Origin: Lachnospiraceae bacterium
GTDB taxonomy: Bacteria; Bacillota; Clostridia; Lachnospirales; Lachnospiraceae
Length of the DNA stretch: 12,312 nucleotides
Direction of reading: 5' to 3'
NCBI GenBank assembly: GCA_014804285.1
Contig: JAAVAA010000059.1
Location: 15,603-27,914 of the forward strand
Positions 5,723 to 12,266 of the stretch are shown here, in pieces. Position numbers and translations under genes: made by a program. The notes below the pieces were generated by a model. That model made no database searches. It had not been told where the DNA came from and saw only the letters and a program-made list of their open reading frames with translations. Position 1 is the stretch's first letter. Each line of letters starts with the position of its first letter.

Positions 5723-5866
5723 TCAGAGATCAATGTCACGAATAGTGGTTTTATCTGTTGAAAAATAATATATAATACTTCCACCGTAAAAATCAACCGT
5801 AACTGATCTATAGGATTTTCTTCCGGTTATAATCCTCTTGCATTGGTCGTTGTTCTGCCGGATCAT
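5723..5866 (-). CDS. Possible small 47-residue protein, unidentified
   Basis: An ATG-started frame (MIRQNNDQCKRIITGRK..., ending DKTTIRDIDL) lies between the VOC gene, whose stop is 2 bases upstream (TAATAATG overlap-type junction), and the GNAT gene, whose start is 14 bases downstream. The tight packing and a residue pattern of alternating hydrophobics (SVTVDFYGGSIIYYFSTDK, a beta-hairpin-like stretch) favour real coding. No clear ribosome site is present, so it would rely on coupling to the VOC gene. It may instead be the tail of a larger lost gene. Function unknown. Confidence 0.4.
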   Translation of the reverse strand: MIRQNNDQCKRIITGRKSYRSVTVDFYGGSIIYYFSTDKTTIRDIDL

Positions 5867-5868
5867 TA

Positions 5869-6264
5869 TTAATTCTCAGTCATGAATCCCCATTGTACGC
5901 CAAATTTATCAATAAAATTGCCAGCCAATTTACTATAAGGTAATTCCTCGAATTGGTCTATGATTGTACATTCATCTTTGAAAAACTCATAGCAGGCAAG
6001 AAGTTCCTTAACATCTTTAAACATAACAATTAAATGAATAGCACAATCAAGAGATTTCTCTTTATTACCGAATCTATCATTCAGAAAAACCTGTTGCCCA
6101 TGAATATACATAACAGCATGAGCTATCCCATTATCATTTTGGGAATCCTCTGGTGCATAATCCTGATTTCGTATAATAGTTTCAGCTTTTGTATTAAACG
6201 CCTTTTCATATAAAGTAATTGCTTCTTCACAATCTCCACAAAAGTGCAAGTGCGGTATTATCAT
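5869..6264 (-). CDS. VOC-superfamily protein (PhnB / 3-demethylubiquinone-methyltransferase-like)
   Basis: A 131-residue vicinal-oxygen-chelate-fold protein of the PhnB-like group. The start MIIPHLHFCGDCEEAITLYE is the group's hallmark (h-P-x-L-x-F-x-G-x-C-x-E-A-h-x-h-Y). It continues with HAVMYIHGQQVFLNDRF and ends in DKFGVQWGFMTEN. Such proteins are mostly uncharacterised small-molecule-binding or enzyme-like proteins. The ATG at 6264 has GAGGAG about 7 bases before it; an in-frame start at 6279 lacks a site. It lies 23 bases after the other VOC gene, so the two probably form one operon. Confidence 0.85.
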   Translation of the reverse strand: MIIPHLHFCGDCEEAITLYEKAFNTKAETIIRNQDYAPEDSQNDNGIAHAVMYIHGQQVFLNDRFGNKEKSLDCAIHLIVMFKDVKELLACYEFFKDECTIIDQFEELPYSKLAGNFIDKFGVQWGFMTEN

Positions 6265-6287
6265 AATTTTTCTCCTCAATATATGGT

Positions 6288-6641
6288 TTAGTTATCTGCC
6301 GAAAAACTCCTTAGATATATAACATTCCTATCGGGATCATAAAAACTCATGTTTATTGCACCCCACGGGCGTTTAGTTGGTTTTTCAATTATTTCTGCTT
6401 CTAGCGATAAAACTTTTTGATACTCTTTTTCTATATTATCTACGGTAAACGCTATACACATATTTTGATTATTATTGTTTTTTATTGAACCATCGTTATA
6501 AATTGTCAGCATTGTTTCTTCCGCAATTATTGTTTGATGCACTTCATCATTACTGTCATTATTTGTCTCAAGCAGGGCTTTATAAAAATCTGCTAATTTG
6601 ACAACATCATTTGTTAATAGACTAACTTCTCCTAATCGCAT
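6288..6641 (-). CDS. VOC/glyoxalase-fold protein
   Basis: A 117-residue single VOC domain. RLGEVSLLTNDVVKLADFYK is the first beta-alpha unit, MCIAFTVDNIEKEYQKV the start of the second, and FYDPDRNVIYLRSF the last strands. In metal-dependent glyoxalases the last motif is DPDGN-x-x-E; here the metal-binding Glu is Tyr and the first-strand His is Ser. It is therefore more likely a binding-type member (bleomycin-resistance-like) than a glyoxalase. The ATG at 6641 has TGGAGG upstream; an in-frame ATG at 6653 has none. Confidence 0.82.
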   Translation of the reverse strand: MRLGEVSLLTNDVVKLADFYKALLETNNDSNDEVHQTIIAEETMLTIYNDGSIKNNNNQNMCIAFTVDNIEKEYQKVLSLEAEIIEKPTKRPWGAINMSFYDPDRNVIYLRSFSADN

Positions 6642-6711
6642 ATATACCTCCAATTATTTTAATCGTCATAATTAATGCAATACTTTCTACTTCCACCATA
6701 ATTTTCCGCAG

Positions 6712-6734
6712 TATAAATGGGCGAAAACCCATTA
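6712..6734 (-). terminator. Weak terminator-like hairpin after the padR operon
   Basis: A perfect 6-bp stem AATGGG / CCCATT with a 6-base loop overlaps the stop codon of the membrane-protein gene and is followed on the minus strand by TATAC, not a good U-tract. Its position suggests partial termination between the padR operon and the VOC genes. Confidence 0.35.
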
Positions 6735-7082
6735 CCTGTCACTCTCCTTTTTATAGTACATGCGGTCTAACTTTTCATGATATGCGATCATTGCAACTAT
6801 GCCCCCTAACACTTCAATAATGCACAAATATCCTGCAATCATTTCTCCAAAAATAAGTCCGCATATGAAGCAAAGAATAAACCCAACTCCCAAAAAAATC
6901 CACATAAGTCCATGCTTTCGGTTATAAGCTTTTACATCTGTAATTTGCTCTTTTTGAGGTGGTTTCTTTCCAGACCAAAAACCAACCGGATCTTTACTTC
7001 TATACTGAACAATTCCTAATATAATAATAGGCGCTGCACTAATCAACAGTATTACTGAAAAAATTACTGTTTCAGCCATCAT
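6732..7082 (-). CDS. Small membrane protein, third gene of the padR operon
   Basis: A 116-residue integral membrane protein with three predicted transmembrane segments (about residues 5-26, 59-78 and 82-101). A conserved-looking cytoplasmic or external loop reads PVGFWSGKKPPQKEQITDVK, followed by AYNRKHGLMW. I recognise this layout from uncharacterised Firmicutes membrane proteins but cannot give a function. AAGGGGG precedes the ATG at 7082. It starts 10 bases after the HAAS-domain gene and ends at a weak hairpin, so it belongs to the padR unit. Confidence 0.78.
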   Translation of the reverse strand: MMAETVIFSVILLISAAPIIILGIVQYRSKDPVGFWSGKKPPQKEQITDVKAYNRKHGLMWIFLGVGFILCFICGLIFGEMIAGYLCIIEVLGGIVAMIAYHEKLDRMYYKKESDR

Positions 7083-7092
7083 ATAATCCCCC

Positions 7093-7740
7093 TTATCTCA
7101 CGTAAATACCCGAAAGACGCATATCCTCATCGTATGTCAGCCGATAGGTAGCGCTCACATTTTCATAAGTAACTGTAATTTCTCCTATCGCAAAATGCCT
7201 ATTTCCTTGCACCAGTTCTGCCATATATACCGTCCCGAACAGTTTTCGTTCTCCCCAATCATCGGATAGCATTCCTTTTACATTATCCATTGTTTCTGCA
7301 TTTAACAATGTCTGCATCTTAGGTGTAACTCTTTCCCATAAAGCGGTATAATCCCCTGCATCTAATAGCTCTATTGTTTCTTTCATCGCAGTTTCTACTT
7401 GCTCTTTGCTGAAATATTTGCTCTGCTCAATGTCATAACTCTTAGGAAATATCCAATATACAAATAATATCAGAAAAACCAGTATCACAATGATAGGAAT
7501 AACAATTTTCATCACTTTATTCCTTACATAACGCTTCTGTTCTTCCAACGATATATTTTCGTTAAAGCTATCTGCAATTTCCTTTACTGTTCCCATTTGC
7601 GAAATGATTTCTTCCAATTGTTCTCCCTGCTTCATCCGCATATCAATATCCAGCAGCAACTGCTTCTTAATCTCTTTTTTCTTTTTCCCATTGCACTTAA
7701 TCTTTCTCGCGATAGCGTTTACATACCCTTTTGCATCCAT
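7093..7740 (-). CDS. HAAS-type N-terminal domain, one transmembrane helix and DUF3887-like domain
   Basis: A 215-residue membrane-anchored protein. Residues 1-65 (KKKEIKKQLLLDIDMRM, then QLEEIISQMGTVKEIADSFN) match the PadR-associated HAAS/DUF1700-type cytoplasmic domain. A single transmembrane helix follows at about 77-98. The outer part (ETAMKETIELLDAGDYTALW, PKMQTLLNAETMDNVKGML) is DUF3887-like. These proteins are almost always encoded next to PadR regulators and are thought to sense or respond to envelope conditions, though mechanism is unproven. Its start is 3 bases past the padR stop, with the Shine-Dalgarno presumably inside padR (GGGGGATTAG before ATG). Confidence 0.82.
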   Translation of the reverse strand: MDAKGYVNAIARKIKCNGKKKKEIKKQLLLDIDMRMKQGEQLEEIISQMGTVKEIADSFNENISLEEQKRYVRNKVMKIVIPIIVILVFLILFVYWIFPKSYDIEQSKYFSKEQVETAMKETIELLDAGDYTALWERVTPKMQTLLNAETMDNVKGMLSDDWGERKLFGTVYMAELVQGNRHFAIGEITVTYENVSATYRLTYDEDMRLSGIYVR

Positions 7741-7743
7741 TGC

Positions 7744-8079
7744 CTAATCCCCCATTATCCTTGATATTCCGTCAGAAATCCGCTTCCAGACAGCCTCTAT
7801 TTCATCCAGCGTTCTTTGTCCCATTTCGGTAATTTCATAATACTTTCTTGGTACTTGCTTCCCTTCTGCTTCGCTCCACTTGCTTACCACCAGCTTATCA
7901 TCTTCCAGACGATAAAGTATCGGATATAGTGTGCCGTCTTTCAGCATAAATGTTTCTCCGCTCTTTTCTTTCATCTCCTGAATAATCTGATATCCATATT
8001 TTGCTTCTGATTTCAACAGTCTTAAGACGAGCATATCCAAAACGCCTTTTTTCATTTGTCGTTCGTATTTATCATTCAT
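7744..8079 (-). CDS. PadR-family transcriptional regulator
   Basis: A 111-residue regulator with the PadR winged helix: KKGVLDMLVLRLLKSEAKYG, then YQIIQEMKEKSG, the recognition segment LKDGTLYPILYRLEDDKLV, and the wing QVPRKYYEITEMGQRTL. The short C-terminal helix for dimerisation (EIEAVWKRISDGISRIM) completes the PadR-s2-like form. It heads a three-gene operon and probably represses it through the palindrome at 8090-8114, which matches the usual ATACTTTGTA-type PadR site. GGGGT lies 6 bases before the ATG. Confidence 0.94.
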   Translation of the reverse strand: MNDKYERQMKKGVLDMLVLRLLKSEAKYGYQIIQEMKEKSGETFMLKDGTLYPILYRLEDDKLVVSKWSEAEGKQVPRKYYEITEMGQRTLDEIEAVWKRISDGISRIMGD

Positions 8080-8089
8080 AATTTACCCC

Positions 8090-8141
8090 ATATACTTTGT
8101 ATTACAAAGTATATTATATAGCCAACACCTAATAAAGTCAA
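8090..8141 (-). promoter_or_regulatory. padR operon promoter with 25-bp palindromic operator
   Basis: TTGACT (8136-8141), 17 bases and TATAAT (8113-8118) form a strong promoter. A perfect 12+1+12 palindrome with half-site ATACTTTGTA (8090-8114) overlaps the end of the -10 box and the transcription start region, and fits known PadR operators. Autoregulation is inferred. Confidence 0.88.
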
Positions 8142-8170
8142 CAGTTTCAAATTTTCAATATTTCTACACG

Positions 8171-8226
8171 TAAAAAGACCCCCAGTTAAAGACCTGGAAG
8201 CCTTAAATTTACTGAACAAATTATAA
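8171..8226 (-). repeat. Second copy of the tuf 3' flank, acting as terminator of the phosphodiesterase gene
   Basis: This segment aligns without gaps to 12211-12266 (46 of 56 identical; 8195-8226 is 30 of 32). It holds a hairpin (GGCTTCCAG ... CTGGGGGTC, 9 pairs including three G-T) and TTTTTA, so it should terminate transcription from the gene ending at 8230. Changes in the stem keep pairing, including one full A-T to G-C swap. It begins 3 bases after the stop codon of the phosphodiesterase, just as the other copy begins right after tuf. Confidence 0.85.
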
Positions 8227-8229
8227 CTA

Positions 8230-9333
8230 TTATGTATCGAATACAATTAACGGAATCAACATTTCATCTTCTGTTAAACTGCCATGCATAGAAACCCACC
8301 TCTCATCAATGTAATATATTGATAAATCATCTGTTGCAATTGCCAAATAATCACCTAACATTGACCTGAAATTTTCATGATGCCTTCCAGTCCCAAAAAG
8401 ATTTTTTTCTATTGCTTCTTCCATTGGCATAAGCAGGAATTTGTCTCCAAACTCTTTCGTAAATTCTTTTTCAAATATTTTCTTTTTATCTTCCTTTACA
8501 AAAAAATTCAAGACCCTTGGTTCCAATGATGGTAACCGCACTAAACAATCACATATGTTCGGATAATCCTGTAATACAACATAATCTGTATCTATATGTC
8601 CATGATCCGCTGTAATCATAATAAGCGTATCATCCAGTTCCTTGACAAGCTTATTAACAACTTCCTCCATATTTTCAAGAGCATCTTTTACAACATTCGA
8701 ACTGCATCCATTTCTGTGCAATAATCCATCAGGCTGATTCCAATAAGCATATATATATTTCTGGTCAGGTTCTTCGCATAAATCTTTAATTTGAGCACAT
8801 ATCTCTTCAATGCTATTTGGATAAGGTTCAAGAAAAGGAGCACACCCATATGCCTTACCACCTGCTTTATTTATTGTGGTTACTACATTTTCATAAGGAG
8901 CTACGGTCCACGCAACATTATAGTCTGCCGCCGGCTCCTCTGTTCCCTGAACAGTATTCAGAAACACAGTAACATTCTTATCAACCTGCGGATAATAGCA
9001 ATCCCACCCAAGCCAGCTATGTTCACAGGGCTGCAGTCCTGACATAGCAGAAGTCGTTGCTGCTACGGTTGTTGATAAAAATACCGATTTGTAAACGCCC
9101 GCAAGATGACTTCGAAAGGGTCCATTTTCATCAAGCAATTTTTCTAAAATGACCTTCCCCATACCATCTAAAATGAGAACAACAACATTCTTATAATCTT
9201 TATCCAAATATTTATCTGCAAGTGGTAATGTTCCACCTACAGTTGGAATATTCCATTTTTTCAAGATTGAATTTGGAAGGTTCGCTATACAGTTTGCATA
9301 ATCAGGCCAAACCAGTTGTTTATGTTCTTTCAT
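8230..9333 (-). CDS. Type I phosphodiesterase/nucleotide pyrophosphatase (alkaline phosphatase superfamily)
   Basis: A 367-residue cytoplasmic hydrolase of the alkaline-phosphatase fold, binding two metals and using a Thr/Ser nucleophile. Metal and catalytic residues are in place: LILDGMG (D56), FLSTTVAATTSAMSG (nucleophile T88 or T89), NQPDGLLHRNG (D202, H206), ITADHGH (D243, H244) and SMHGSLTEDEM (H350). No signal peptide is present. The family cleaves phosphodiesters or phosphomonoesters; the substrate cannot be told, though cofactor-independent mutase-like relatives exist. ATG at 9333 has AAAGGAG upstream. It is monocistronic, closed by the duplicated tuf-type terminator. Full length and intact. 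Confidence 0.88.
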   Translation of the reverse strand: MKEHKQLVWPDYANCIANLPNSILKKWNIPTVGGTLPLADKYLDKDYKNVVVLILDGMGKVILEKLLDENGPFRSHLAGVYKSVFLSTTVAATTSAMSGLQPCEHSWLGWDCYYPQVDKNVTVFLNTVQGTEEPAADYNVAWTVAPYENVVTTINKAGGKAYGCAPFLEPYPNSIEEICAQIKDLCEEPDQKYIYAYWNQPDGLLHRNGCSSNVVKDALENMEEVVNKLVKELDDTLIMITADHGHIDTDYVVLQDYPNICDCLVRLPSLEPRVLNFFVKEDKKKIFEKEFTKEFGDKFLLMPMEEAIEKNLFGTGRHHENFRSMLGDYLAIATDDLSIYYIDERWVSMHGSLTEDEMLIPLIVFDT

Positions 9334-9439
9334 GATTGCTCCTTTCAGTGCCTTATGCCTTTAAAGTATTTTCATAATATCCGATTTTCGTTAATTTTTC
9401 GGCAGAGTGAATGCCAACTGAATGAAAAATACTAGCATG

Positions 9440-9800
9440 TTAAAACAGTATCTCAACAAGTCCCCCTACTGCCAGCGCAACCACAAGACCTATCGCCATA
9501 CCAAAAAAACCATCAATAACACTTTTTCGATTGTTTGATTTAAATTCCTTGCTCCGGAAATATAAACCATAAGCAATAAAACAGCAACAAACAATAAACA
9601 CACAGTGATTTTTTCACAATAAGCCCTAATAAACTTTCTTTTTTGTCAGTCACTTTGTATTCCGGGTGCAGACTAAGAAATTTCGCCTGCACAGCAGGCG
9701 CATATTCTGGTAACCAAAATACCTTATTTGACAATACTGATCCAACAATTCCAATACCAAATATTACACACGCAATAATACATTCAATAAATAATATCAT
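9440..9800 (-). pseudogene. Three-helix membrane protein gene with two single-base frameshifts
   Basis: It starts at ATG 9800 behind TTGGAG. It reads MILFIECIIACVIFGIGIVG (helix 1), then FWLPEYAPAVQAKFLSLHPE and ESLLGLIVK. At a run of six A's (9609-9614) the frame must shift to continue as ITVCLLFVAVLLLMVYISGA (helix 2). Near 9549-9551 it must shift again to read KEFKSNNRKSVIDGFF, then GMAIGLVVALAVGGLVEILF (helix 3) and a TAA at 9440-9442. Each break is repaired by one extra A. Without repair an 86-codon truncated protein results. The lesions may be real decay or base-calling errors in A-runs. A TATAAT at 9841-9846 may be its -10 box. Function unknown. Confidence 0.65.
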
Positions 9801-9876
9801 CTTAATAGCTCCAATCTGCTGGCTTTCGCACTATTTTCTGATTATATCACTTTTTACCCTCATTTACTATTATAAA

Positions 9877-9908
9877 ATATGAGGTATAGCAACCGCTACA
9901 CCCCATAT
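9877..9908 (-). terminator. 14-bp hairpin with GGTT loop in a gene-free stretch
   Basis: Arms ATATGGGGTGTAGC and GCTATACCTCATAT pair over 14 bases (two G-T) around GGTT on the minus strand, followed by TTTATAATAG. It could end transcription from the GNAT gene 185 bases upstream, or be a dispersed hairpin repeat. The rest of 9801-10093 holds only a possible -10 box at 9841-9846; I see no gene there. Confidence 0.5.
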
Positions 9909-10093
9909 TTCTTATCGTACCATCGACTCCTCAAATTTGCCCATACAGAATTTTATATGCCTGCTATTTTACATGGAAAAAAGTGTCTATGACCTCATTC
10001 TTTTATAATGCAAGCATTTTTTGTCTCATAACTATTCCCCGATCCTTTCTATTGAAAATACCACAACCCTGTTAGCTGTCTCGCACCCTCTTT

Positions 10094-10522
10094 TTATTCG
10101 ATTTCTATCATCTTATATAATCCATTTGAGATAATCTCAAACCCCATTTTCTTATAAAATGGTTCTTTCCCTTTAGCAGAAACACCTCCAATTATTGTAA
10201 ATTTTCCAGTAATAGAATTTGCTTTTGCATAATCAATTAAGTGATTAACAATCATAGTCCCAATACCTTTTCGTTGAAATTGTGGCAAAATTATTATTTC
10301 TTGAAGATACCAATACATAGCACCATCTCCAACAAGTCTACCCATCCCCACAAGTTCTCCATTATATATTGCAGAAACATTTATTAACCCATTTTGCAAA
10401 GCCTTTTTAGCATGATCCACGGGTACCTCAACAAATCCTGCTTTGATTCGTAATCTTACAAAATCTTCAGCTTTTAAAATATTATCAACAAGTCTTATTT
10501 CTCCACAAATATTCTCGTCCAC
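10094..10522 (-). CDS. GNAT-family N-acetyltransferase
   Basis: A 142-residue single GNAT domain. It shows VSAIYNGELVGMGRLVGDG (beta 2-3), the acetyl-CoA loop LQEIIILPQFQRKGIGTMIV (Q-R-x-x-G-I-G), the helix NHLIDYAKAN, and FYKKMGFEIISNGLYKM at the end, so the fold is complete. Start choice: an in-frame ATG at 10528 directly abuts GGGAGG with no spacing, while GTG at 10522 has it 6 bases away and is preferred. Starting at 10528 would add only Met-Asn. A TATAAT preceded by TGG (extended -10) lies about 55-60 bases upstream. Substrate unknown. Confidence 0.86.
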   Translation of the reverse strand: MDENICGEIRLVDNILKAEDFVRLRIKAGFVEVPVDHAKKALQNGLINVSAIYNGELVGMGRLVGDGAMYWYLQEIIILPQFQRKGIGTMIVNHLIDYAKANSITGKFTIIGGVSAKGKEPFYKKMGFEIISNGLYKMIEIE

Positions 10523-10528
10523 ATTCAT

Positions 10529-10794
10529 CCTCCCATTATGTTTTATAATAAGTACCTAGCTCTATATCATTCCTGCTGATTATACCACTTCTCTAAGTTC
10601 CACATATTCATCCATCAAATCAAATATTCTATGCCCTCCTTATCTGTTCTCATCACAAAACATTTACAGAAAAATAATGTACAACGCATAAATTATAACA
10701 TTGCAGTATAACCTCATCAATTACTTTCTAACACACCAATAGCACTCTAACAACGCTTATCCTATCTTATTTATGTCGTCTATTTCTGATTATA
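10529..10794 (-). other. Gene-poor stretch upstream of the GNAT gene
   Basis: No intact gene is seen. On the minus strand there is an extended -10 (TGGTATAAT) for the GNAT gene and short frames such as FDLMDEYVELREVV, which have protein-like composition but no start. These may be debris of whatever once lay between the integrase-like remnant and the GNAT gene. Confidence 0.35.
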
Positions 10795-10890
10795 CTATAA
10801 CATGTTTTTATATGCATGATTTCTTGGCACCGTTTTGGCACCAAGCAGATTTCCTCCTTAACCACCTTATCTACATGGTGCCAGCATCAT
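10795..10890 (-). pseudogene. Tiny remnant resembling a tyrosine-recombinase C-terminal tail (copy 1)
   Basis: The minus-strand frame GGNLLGAKTVPRNHAYKNML ends at TAG (10795-10797). The same GAKTVP motif occurs at 12130-12210, with third-position differences (GTG/GTA, CCA/CCG) and Arg/Lys, as expected of related proteins. A preceding stretch in the +1 frame (HVDKVVKEE) could be the piece after the catalytic tyrosine. Calling it integrase is recollection of family tails, not proof. Confidence 0.35.
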
Positions 10891-10936
10891 GTCTGAATAA
10901 TATTCAAGAGAAAAAAAATTTGGTATTACTGTGAAA

Positions 10937-10988
10937 CCTAAATTTTTAATATCCATGATATTTTTGTTATATTACAAAATATTTTAGG
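10937..10988. other. AT-rich nested inverted repeats (three-way-junction-like)
   Basis: An outer CCTAAA/TTTAGG pair (10937-10942 with 10983-10988) encloses two perfect 6-bp hairpins: AATATC-CAT-GATATT (10948-10962) and TTTTGT-TATATT-ACAAAA (10962-10979, sharing one base at the junction). It lies 22 bases past the methyltransferase stop codon. It lacks a U-tract on the minus strand, so a standard terminator role is doubtful. The rest of 10891-11009 shows no gene. Confidence 0.45.
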
Positions 10989-11009
10989 ATAAGTTTTTAA
11001 TTTAGCAGG

Positions 11010-11888
11010 TCATTCCGCGATGAGCACAGCATTTGCAAACCATTCGCCAACGCAGGGAATCAGATCAACGTCCACAGCTTCTGCAATTCCTTCATAAACA
11101 ATCTTTTCCCGGACAGTCTTGAAATACTTTTTATGCATTGCCAGCAATTCGTTGCGGATATATATTTTTTCAGCACCTTCCATATGATTTTCGGCAAGAT
11201 ACTTTGCTACCCTTTTCGCCCCATCTGCATTTTCATCCATATATACAGAGGAGTTGATGAGCGGGGCATTGTCCTTTAATACGCGCGCCACATCCTGAAT
11301 TCCATTCTCCATCAGGTTCACCATATTCGTGAAACCCAAAAAGGTGCAAGCCATGTCAATGCTGTTATCCTGAATGGGAAGCCTTGTGGCATCACAGACA
11401 ATATAATTTACGCGGGCATGAGGATAGCTTTCTCTGAATTTAAGCCTATCCTGCTTTAATATATGGAAACTCAGGTCGACTGAAATAATATCCACATCGG
11501 GTCCTGCATTTTTCAAAAGTTCCCGCAAAAGCAAGCCTCTGCCAGACGCCACATCCAGTAAAAAGCCCGTCCGGAAATTTTTCACTTCCCTGGCAATGGC
11601 GTTGATGAAATCATTTTCAATTTTCCGCTGGTTCTCCGTTTTATTTTCGTCAATTTTACGGTCAAGCTCAGCATATCTTTCGTCTTTATCAAATTCACTC
11701 CAGGAATTAAAAATTTCCTGTTCCTGTGATTGAAAGTCAAGGATCCCGTCATGAATGTAAAAGGCATGTCCCTTTTCACAAACGATTTTACCTTCTATAA
11801 TTTCATCATCTTCCCTTTTGCTTTCCATGAGTTGAAACTCTGCTCCGCAATGGGGACAGCGCAGAACTGTCAGAATATTTGTGTACAT
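11010..11888 (-). CDS. SAM-dependent methyltransferase with N-terminal zinc ribbon
   Basis: A 292-residue class I methyltransferase. The N-terminal segment LRCPHCGAEFQL, then IVCEKGHAFYIHDGILDF, gives a C11-C14-C37-H41 zinc-binding set, as in Trm112-like and RlmA-like proteins. The Rossmann domain follows: motif I FLLDVASGRGLLLRELL (about 109-125), acidic loop IISVDLS (D138), CDATRLPIQDNSIDMACTFL (motifs II-III), then an extended C-terminal part. The zinc ribbon plus methyltransferase layout resembles rRNA G-methyltransferases of the RlmA type, but overall similarity is too loose to claim a substrate; small-molecule methylation is equally possible. ATG at 11888 has AAAGGA upstream. Two promoter-like sites precede it. 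Confidence 0.85.
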   Translation of the reverse strand: MYTNILTVLRCPHCGAEFQLMESKREDDEIIEGKIVCEKGHAFYIHDGILDFQSQEQEIFNSWSEFDKDERYAELDRKIDENKTENQRKIENDFINAIAREVKNFRTGFLLDVASGRGLLLRELLKNAGPDVDIISVDLSFHILKQDRLKFRESYPHARVNYIVCDATRLPIQDNSIDMACTFLGFTNMVNLMENGIQDVARVLKDNAPLINSSVYMDENADGAKRVAKYLAENHMEGAEKIYIRNELLAMHKKYFKTVREKIVYEGIAEAVDVDLIPCVGEWFANAVLIAE

Positions 11889-12026
11889 TTTTATTGTTCC
11901 TTTCTACTATTTTAGAATTAAACTGTAACAATTTCAAATCAGTTATGCTTTGATTATTCAAAAATCCTCAGTTTCTCTAACATTCCAAGGATTAGCATAC
12001 TTAACAAAAGCGTTACAGAATAATTT

Positions 12027-12082
12027 ATTATACCACTTTCATCTCCCTTTTTCCATCATAAAGGTGTTAGTGTTTGTGTCAA
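12027..12082 (-). promoter_or_regulatory. Promoter region of the methyltransferase gene
   Basis: TTGACA (12077-12082), 16 bases and TATGAT (12055-12060) form a good promoter. A second -10, TGGTATAAT (extended type, TATAAT at 12027-12032), lies downstream. The leader from there to 11889 holds a weak AATCCT/AGGATT inverted repeat followed by TTT that might attenuate transcription. No gene is seen in 11889-12129. Confidence 0.6.
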
Positions 12083-12129
12083 AATTATTATTCATACATT
12101 TCAGCAATACCTATAACTATATGCATACT

Positions 12130-12210
12130 TTATATTATAGTTTTCTTCTTCCAGACAATTTTCGGTACCGTTTTGGCACCATTTATACTCATTTTCTCTA
12201 TCTCGTCATA
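12130..12210 (-). pseudogene. Tiny remnant resembling a tyrosine-recombinase C-terminal tail (copy 2)
   Basis: Directly after the tuf terminator the minus strand reads YDEIEKMSINGAKTVPKIVW, then KKKTII and a TAA (12130-12132). It has no start, so it is the tail of a truncated gene. It shares GAKTVP with the fragment at 10795-10857, with silent third-position changes. An integrase tail is plausible from motif memory and from its position at a likely insertion boundary. Confidence 0.38.
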
Positions 12211-12242
12211 TAAAAAGGCTCCCAAGAAAACTCTTGGAAGCC
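12211..12242 (-). terminator. Rho-independent terminator of tuf
   Basis: Minus-strand arms GGCTTCCAAGA and TCTTGGGAGCC form an 11-bp stem (one T-G) with a short loop, followed by TTTTTATA. It starts 24 bases after the tuf stop codon. Confidence 0.9.
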
Positions 12243-12266
12243 TTGAATTAACTGAACAAATTATAA
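12211..12266 (-). repeat. tuf 3' flank, direct repeat of 8171-8226
   Basis: 56 bases from just after the tuf stop through its terminator, repeated in the same orientation exactly 4040 bases away with 10 differences and no gap. The best-conserved part is the untranslated stretch around ACTGAACAAATTATAA, not only the stem. Confidence 0.85.

Noticed and set aside
7912..8079. PadR gene as part of the tuf-flanked 4-kb block
   Set aside because: It lies outside the direct repeat at 8171-8226 and has its own promoter; no reason to include it.
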